Of a stretch of 64,000 nucleotides of DNA, positions 59,965 to 64,000 are shown one piece after another. The translations under genes were made by a program, and so were the position numbers. The notes under the pieces were generated by a model. That model was not told where the DNA came from. It worked only from the letters and a program-made list of their open reading frames with translations, and did not search any database. Source of the stretch: CAYLLN01 sp033762315 (GTDB taxonomy: Bacteria > Planctomycetota > Planctomycetia > Pirellulales > Pirellulaceae); the NCBI GenBank assembly GCA_033762315.1, contig JANRLS010000207.1, positions 1-64,000 of the forward strand, in the 5' to 3' direction. Position 1 is the stretch's first letter, and every line of letters begins with the position of its first letter.

Positions 59965-60516
59965 TCATTCCAGCGGATATTGCGGCAGTTTGGTCAGGAA
60001 TTGCTCATCCGCGCCGGAGAGCCACAGATAATCACCGTTGGAGCGTTCTACCTTCAGCGGTTCGTCAGCGAGGGCCATTCCAACCGACCAAGTGAGCAAG
60101 CCAACCACCAAAAGTGCCACTCCACCCGCCGCGAGCGCAAGCATCCGCCAGGCGTCGTTAAGAATCCAACTTCCCGTCACGATGAGCGCGAGCACGCCCA
60201 GCACGGTAAGCAGCATTCCCAGCCGTGCTCGCGAGCGGGCGCGGGAAAATCGATCGAGTAAGTCGCGGCGCAGGGGAATCATCATCACCGCCTGGCGCGA
60301 GAGCACATCGCCGGGAGATTTCCAGGTCACGTGCCACTCGCGAGCGCCGGCTGCCGGAGCGGCCGAAACAACACAAATTTGCGGCAGTTCCGCGCGGACA
60401 TGAGTCACCAGCAATGGCCCGGACCGCCACGCCCGGATGCCTAGCTGCAGCAGCGGGTCCGCCACCCGCGGCGCGGCATAGGGGTTGATTTCGGCGTCGG
60501 AGTCGCGATTGCTCAC
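59965..60516 (-). CDS. NPYAAP-motif membrane protein, paralogue 1
   Basis: A 183-residue protein. N-terminal 'EINPYAAPRVADPL' carries the NPYAAP motif common in planctomycete envelope proteins. Two helices lie near residues 98-145 ('ARLGMLLTVLGVLALIVTGS', 'LALAAGGVALLVVGLLTWSV'). The end 'YLWLSGADEQFLTKLPQYP' is shared with the gene at 60548. Function unknown. Confidence 0.7.
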   Translation of the reverse strand: MSNRDSDAEINPYAAPRVADPLLQLGIRAWRSGPLLVTHVRAELPQICVVSAAPAAGAREWHVTWKSPGDVLSRQAVMMIPLRRDLLDRFSRARSRARLGMLLTVLGVLALIVTGSWILNDAWRMLALAAGGVALLVVGLLTWSVGMALADEPLKVERSNGDYLWLSGADEQFLTKLPQYPLE

Positions 60517-60547
60517 GGGTCGAGGCGCGGAAACTCGCGCGTGGATT

Positions 60548-61189
60548 TCAAATATGCGTATAAGGCCAAACTTCCAACCGGTTGAGAAACTCCGGATGAA
60601 CTCCCTTGAGCCAGATGTATTCGTCGGTCATCCGCTTGGGACTGACCATCGAGACGAGCGCTTGCCCGGCGATCAGCGCGGCCAGAGCGCCGATAATGCC
60701 GGGAATGACGAGCAGGCCATACTCGCCTTGGTCGGTGTTGACGGCGAGAGCGATGCCGAGGGGGATCAGGGCCAGAGAGCCGAGGCCGGAGAGCCAGGCA
60801 ATGAGCATTCGCGTGCGGCGGCGGGCAAACCATTCGTCGGTCAGGGCGATATAGATGGTCGCCCGCTTGGTCAGCACGATCGCCAGCACGACGTAAATCA
60901 AGACGCCAATCAGAATGGTCAGCGCGATGAGCGGGTGATGCCATTGCAGGTTCCGCTTCAGCCGCCGCGTCGCGGGCTGATTGCTCTTCAGGCAGATGTC
61001 AGGCAGCGGGGCGTTCTTGTGCATGACCAGAATGTTTCCCTGCCGCCACAGCCCCGCGAAGGGGGCGAGCGCCGCCGGCTGGGTCGGCGACTGATAGCCG
61101 CCGGCTTGAGGCGCGGCATAGGGATTCGTGACCGCGCCGCGATCGCCAAACGGATTGACGCCGGGCGCTTGTTGAGGATAGCCAGACAT
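60548..61189 (-). CDS. NPYAAP-motif membrane protein, paralogue 2
   Basis: A 213-residue protein with the ATG at 61189; the frame continues to 61363 but that part overlaps the promoter area of the next gene. It has 'VTNPYAAPQAGGY', a hydrophobic helix 'ALTILIGVLIYVVLAIVLTK', two more near 'LIAWLSGLGSLALIPLGIAL' and 'LLVIPGIIGALAALIAGQAL', and an end 'EYIWLKGVHPEFLNRLEVWP' homologous to paralogue 1. The genes lie 31 bases apart on the same strand. Confidence 0.7.
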   Translation of the reverse strand: MSGYPQQAPGVNPFGDRGAVTNPYAAPQAGGYQSPTQPAALAPFAGLWRQGNILVMHKNAPLPDICLKSNQPATRRLKRNLQWHHPLIALTILIGVLIYVVLAIVLTKRATIYIALTDEWFARRRTRMLIAWLSGLGSLALIPLGIALAVNTDQGEYGLLVIPGIIGALAALIAGQALVSMVSPKRMTDEYIWLKGVHPEFLNRLEVWPYTHI

Positions 61190-61341
61190 GCTGCGGATCT
61201 CCGGAGAGTGGATTGCTGCGCGGGGCCAACGGAACCGCCCGAATATACCCCCCGTCCAAAGCGAACCGCAACATTCGGGACCGGGTACAATGAAACGATT
61301 CATTCCAATCCCGCTTCCTGATTTTTCGTGACGTTCAAGCC

Positions 61342-62646
61342 ATGCAATCTCGAGATTTTTCACCAGGCTTGGCCGGCCTCGTTGGCGGCCTCGTTCTGAT
61401 CCTGGCTGGCTGCGATTCCTACCTCCATGACTTCGGAATCAAGGCTCAGCCAACCCCCACCGCGCTACCGGTCGCGACCACCGTGGCCGCTCCGGCCGCT
61501 GCTCAGGCGGTTGCGGTGGCTGCCGTCGTTGCCGATCCCCCCAAGCCCCTGACCGACGAAGAACTGGCTGCCGGCTGGATCGCCCTCTTCGACGGCCACT
61601 CCCTCTTCGGCTGGAAGGCCCACAGCAAAGCCGACTGGCAGGTGAAGGACGGGGCGATCATGGTCACGTCGGGCGAGAAGGGACTGCTTTGCACCAGCGT
61701 GCAGTTCGACAACTACGTTCTCAAGTGCGATTTCCGAGCCGCGAAAGACACCAACAGCGGCCTGTTTTTGCGAACCGCCCCGGTCGTCGGCATGGACGAC
61801 GTGAAAACCCGCTGCTACGAACTGAACATTGCCCCGCCGGAAAACCCCTTCCCCACCGGCAGCTTTGTCGGCCGCCTCAAAGCCAAGGCGGTGCCCGAGC
61901 GGGCCGGCGAGTGGCAATCGTTCGAGGCGACCATCGACGGCGGCAAGTGCATCGTCAAGCTTAACGGCGAAGAAGTGCTCGCCTACACCGATCCGGCCCC
62001 CGTCGGTCGCGGCCACATCGGCCTGCAACTGAACAGCGGCCAGTGCGAATTCAAGAACATCAAGCTGAAGCCGCTGGGGCTGGAATCGCTCTTCAACGGC
62101 AAAGACCTGACCGGGTGGTCCAACCATCCCGATAGCAAAAGCACGTTCACCGTCACCGACCAGGGCGAGCTGCACGTCACCAGCACCGGCCGCGGGGCGC
62201 TGCAATCCGAGCGGCAGTTTGGCGACTTTATCGGCCGGTTCGAGTGCATCAGCCACGCCCCCAGCCTCAATAGCGGCCTCTTCTTCCGCTGCATCCCTGG
62301 CGAGCTAACCAACGGCTACGAGTGCCAGGTTCACAACGGCTTCAAAAACGGCGACCGCACGCAGCCCGTCGATTTCGGCACCGGCGGCATCTATCGCCGC
62401 ATCCCCGCCCGCCTTGTCGTCCCCAACGACAAAGAATGGTTCACCACCACGCTCGTTGCCGACGGTCCCCAAATCGCCGTCTGGGTCAACGGCTACCAGG
62501 TGACCGACTGGACCGACGACCGCGCGCCCCACGACAACCCCCGCAATGGCCTCCGCACCGCCCCCGGCACGCTGCAAATCCAAGGGCACGATCCGACGAC
62601 CGATTTGTCGTTCCGAAATATCGCGGCGAAGGAGTTGGAAAATTGA
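61342..62646 (+). CDS. Lipoprotein with two DUF1080 (3-keto-disaccharide hydrolase-like) domains
   Basis: A 434-residue protein. Lipoprotein signal 'LVGGLVLILAGC' with C24. Domain 1 (about 75-235) starts 'GWIALFDGHSLFGWKAHSKA' and domain 2 (about 250-430) starts 'ESLFNGKDLTGWSNHPDSKS'; both have the 'NSGLFLRT/NSGLFFRC' strand. DUF1080 proteins hydrolyse 3-keto-sugars or bind glycans; the tandem arrangement is common in Planctomycetes. Divergent from the NPYAAP genes. Confidence 0.9.
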   Translation: MQSRDFSPGLAGLVGGLVLILAGCDSYLHDFGIKAQPTPTALPVATTVAAPAAAQAVAVAAVVADPPKPLTDEELAAGWIALFDGHSLFGWKAHSKADWQVKDGAIMVTSGEKGLLCTSVQFDNYVLKCDFRAAKDTNSGLFLRTAPVVGMDDVKTRCYELNIAPPENPFPTGSFVGRLKAKAVPERAGEWQSFEATIDGGKCIVKLNGEEVLAYTDPAPVGRGHIGLQLNSGQCEFKNIKLKPLGLESLFNGKDLTGWSNHPDSKSTFTVTDQGELHVTSTGRGALQSERQFGDFIGRFECISHAPSLNSGLFFRCIPGELTNGYECQVHNGFKNGDRTQPVDFGTGGIYRRIPARLVVPNDKEWFTTTLVADGPQIAVWVNGYQVTDWTDDRAPHDNPRNGLRTAPGTLQIQGHDPTTDLSFRNIAAKELEN

Positions 62647-62998
62647 CCCAGGCCTTTTGAAACCATCCGCTCGAACGGAAAAACGCTTCAGATACGGCCT
62701 TTTCCATAGCCGCTTATGACCTCATGCCAAATGGCGCTATGACAAGGCTTTGCCCAAGCGACTGTTGGCATGTGTTATTCCGGCATCGCGTTCGGCGGGT
62801 GAAAAATGTCAACCGCGTGCCACGGACGATCAAGCAAATGTATTGCGCGGTCCTGCAGCCTTCCATCTGACGGATTGGCTTTCATCGAAGTTGTTGCCAT
62901 TTCTCCCCGGATTAAGTATTCTGCTCGCTGCATTCTCAAGGCGGAAAATCATTTTTCGCGAGCTGCTTCAAGGTATTCAGATCAGTGTAGGTACACGA
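62647..62998 (+). other. 352-base gap at the border of an atypical segment, with a putative promoter
   Basis: Sequence composition changes here: AT-richer than the gene before. A folding segment lies near 62705-62742 (CATAGC ... GCCA-AA-TGGC ... GCTATG). A candidate promoter, TTGCCA at 62894-62899 and TATTCT at 62917-62922 with a 17-base spacer, would start transcription about 70 bases before the ATG at 62999. The frame of that gene is open upstream to 62750 without coding character. Confidence 0.45.
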
Positions 62999-63562
62999 AT
63001 GTCAAATAGCGCAAAATCTGTCTTCGACGCTGCGCAACTAATTGGCAAAGCACTAGACGGACTCTCGCCCGAGGATCAGCAGAAAGCTCTGAACGGGGCC
63101 ATTGTCATGCTGGGCTTGGGGAAGTCGGACGTATCTGTGTCGCCCGGAACGGAAGGAGGTTCTGCGTCGGGTGGCCAAACTGACACGGGAAGCGGTGGTG
63201 GTGACGCATCGAGCGCCAAGCGGAAGTCATTGGTTGAATACTTGAACGAAAGGGCGCCGGCAACAAATGCACAAAGAATTGCTGTTTTCGCTGCGTATCG
63301 CGAAGAAGTCGAATCTTTTGACACCTTTGCCAAGGATGACCTGGAGAAGTGTTTCCCAAAGGCAAAGCTGGCCGCTCCGGCATATTTCAACCGTGATTAC
63401 AACAGCGCTGTCAGCGAGGGGTGGATTCACGACGATGGTGCAAACTCTTACCTGACCCAGACGGGGCAAAAGGCTGTCGCGGCTGGATTTGGAGGTAAGG
63501 GCAAGCCACGCGGAAAAGCAGTGGGTAAGGCAACGGGTAAGAAAGGGAAGGCTGAAGAATGA
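62999..63562 (+). CDS. Unknown protein with winged-helix-like domain and Lys/Gly tail (module gene 1)
   Basis: A 187-residue protein from the ATG at 62999. N-terminal helix 'SVFDAAQLIGKALDGLSPED', a Gly/Ser linker (about 48-75), then a compact domain 'LVEYLNERAPATNAQRIAVF' to 'SAVSEGWIHDDGANSYLTQT' that looks like a winged-helix/effector-type fold by strand and helix pattern; a Lys/Gly-rich tail ends it ('GKAVGKATGKKGKAEE'). The ATGA overlap couples it to the next gene. No family recognised. Composition and setting suggest horizontal transfer. Confidence 0.55.
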   Translation: MSNSAKSVFDAAQLIGKALDGLSPEDQQKALNGAIVMLGLGKSDVSVSPGTEGGSASGGQTDTGSGGGDASSAKRKSLVEYLNERAPATNAQRIAVFAAYREEVESFDTFAKDDLEKCFPKAKLAAPAYFNRDYNSAVSEGWIHDDGANSYLTQTGQKAVAAGFGGKGKPRGKAVGKATGKKGKAEE

Positions 63563-64000
63563 TTCCGGCAAGCAGCCTTCTGGCAGGGATTCCGTCGGGC
63601 CTCCGCGAGCCGCTAATCGAAGAGTACAAAGGAGTGGTGACAGCCTTTGCCGAAGGAAAGTGGAAGGCGTCGGGTATTGATGCTGGAAGGTTCTGCGAGG
63701 TTGCCTACACCATACTGGATGGTGCGTTGACCGGGCCGTTTGCGGCGGCTCCCTCGAAGCCAGCGAATTTTCCCCATTCTTGCGCGGCGCTTGAGGCTCG
63801 GCCTCCGATCGCCGTCGGCGATCGGTCGTTGCGGATACTATTGCCGCGAGTCTTGCCTCCCATATACGAGATTCGAAATAACCGCAACATCGGGCATGTC
63901 GGTGGTGATGTAGTCTCGAACAAGATGGACGCATCGTACGTCGTTGCCGCGTGCACCTTCGTTATGGCAGAGTTGATTCGCGTCTTTCATAAATGTTCAA
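63559..64000 (+). CDS. HEPN-like candidate protein (module gene 2), 3' end outside window
   Basis: Starts in an ATGA overlap with the previous gene and runs without stop to the end of the window (147 residues seen). N-terminus 'MIPASSLLAGIPSGLREPLI' is followed by helices. A segment 'PPIYEIRNNRNIGHVGGD' contains R106-N107-x5-H113 (R-x6-H), the spacing and polar residue used by HEPN ribonucleases, preceded and followed by hydrophobic helices. It also resembles the C-terminal part of Abi-type proteins. Nuclease activity is not shown. Alternative: a helical regulator with a chance match. Confidence 0.5.
   Translation, partial: MIPASSLLAGIPSGLREPLIEEYKGVVTAFAEGKWKASGIDAGRFCEVAYTILDGALTGPFAAAPSKPANFPHSCAALEARPPIAVGDRSLRILLPRVLPPIYEIRNNRNIGHVGGDVVSNKMDASYVVAACTFVMAELIRVFHKCS

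Noticed and set aside
62750..62998. N-terminal extension of the module gene 1 frame from a TTG
   Set aside because: Covers the putative promoter and lacks homology-like features; ATG at 62999 fits better.
1..64000. tRNA, rRNA, IS elements, integrase or CRISPR arrays
   Set aside because: Scanned by eye on both strands; no transposase/integrase motifs, no cloverleaf or regular repeat-spacer pattern was recognised.

Overview
The window is typical Planctomycetes chromosome, most like Pirellulales. This is judged from protein families rather than rRNA, and no rRNA or tRNA gene was recognised. The marker families are DUF1549/DUF1553 and DUF1501 proteins, a DUF1559 pseudopilin-like protein, formylglycine sulfatases, DUF1080 proteins, NPYAAP-motif membrane proteins, J-like/kinase fusions and a circumsporozoite-like giant. 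Most genes are GC-rich and tightly packed, often with ATGA start/stop overlaps. Shine-Dalgarno signals are irregular.

Left part (1-26981), mixed housekeeping and accessory genes: the end of a GATase-like/VWA-type membrane protein, an amidohydrolase, a transmembrane Ser/Thr kinase, an MFS transporter, a MOSC protein, a DUF1559 protein, a large alpha/beta hydrolase, a DUF1549+DUF1501 pair, PgpA, a 1334-residue low-complexity membrane protein, a VapBC-like toxin-antitoxin pair, NadB (L-aspartate oxidase), an LRR membrane protein, a small lipoprotein-like protein, a TIR-like protein and a TPR membrane protein.

Centre (26978-49062), one long flagellar cluster on the plus strand: a FlgN-like chaperone, a soluble histidine kinase, an NtrC-class activator, a strong sigma-54 promoter, then flgB flgC fliE fliF fliG fliH fliI fliJ, a MotE-like gene, fliK flgD flgE flbD motA motB fliL fliN fliO fliP, a 33-codon ORF, fliQ fliR flhB. 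The kinase/activator pair probably drives the -24/-12 promoter in front of flgB. Oddities are a FliG lacking three of the five classical torque-interface charges, a FlgE of 817 residues with a two-unit insert, a short FlgD, and a FliN with two FliM-like N-terminal motifs and no fliM in the window.

Right part (49087-64000): an FHA-GAF-class III cyclase is divergent from a J-like/pseudokinase gene followed by a secreted protein. Next come a DUF1501 gene split by one in-frame TAA, two sulfatases, a small Cys-rich secreted protein, a strong promoter with an embedded palindrome ahead of a small ORF, an aminotransferase, two NPYAAP paralogues and a two-domain DUF1080 lipoprotein. The last 1.3 kb looks compositionally different. 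It carries a translationally coupled two-gene module that is cut by the window edge. The second protein has an R-N-x5-H signature suggestive of a HEPN fold. This is the best candidate for an undescribed system.

Short palindromic repeats recur between genes. The main family is a 23-bp element with two exact copies flanking the DUF1501 gene at 13053-14342, plus two diverged copies elsewhere.
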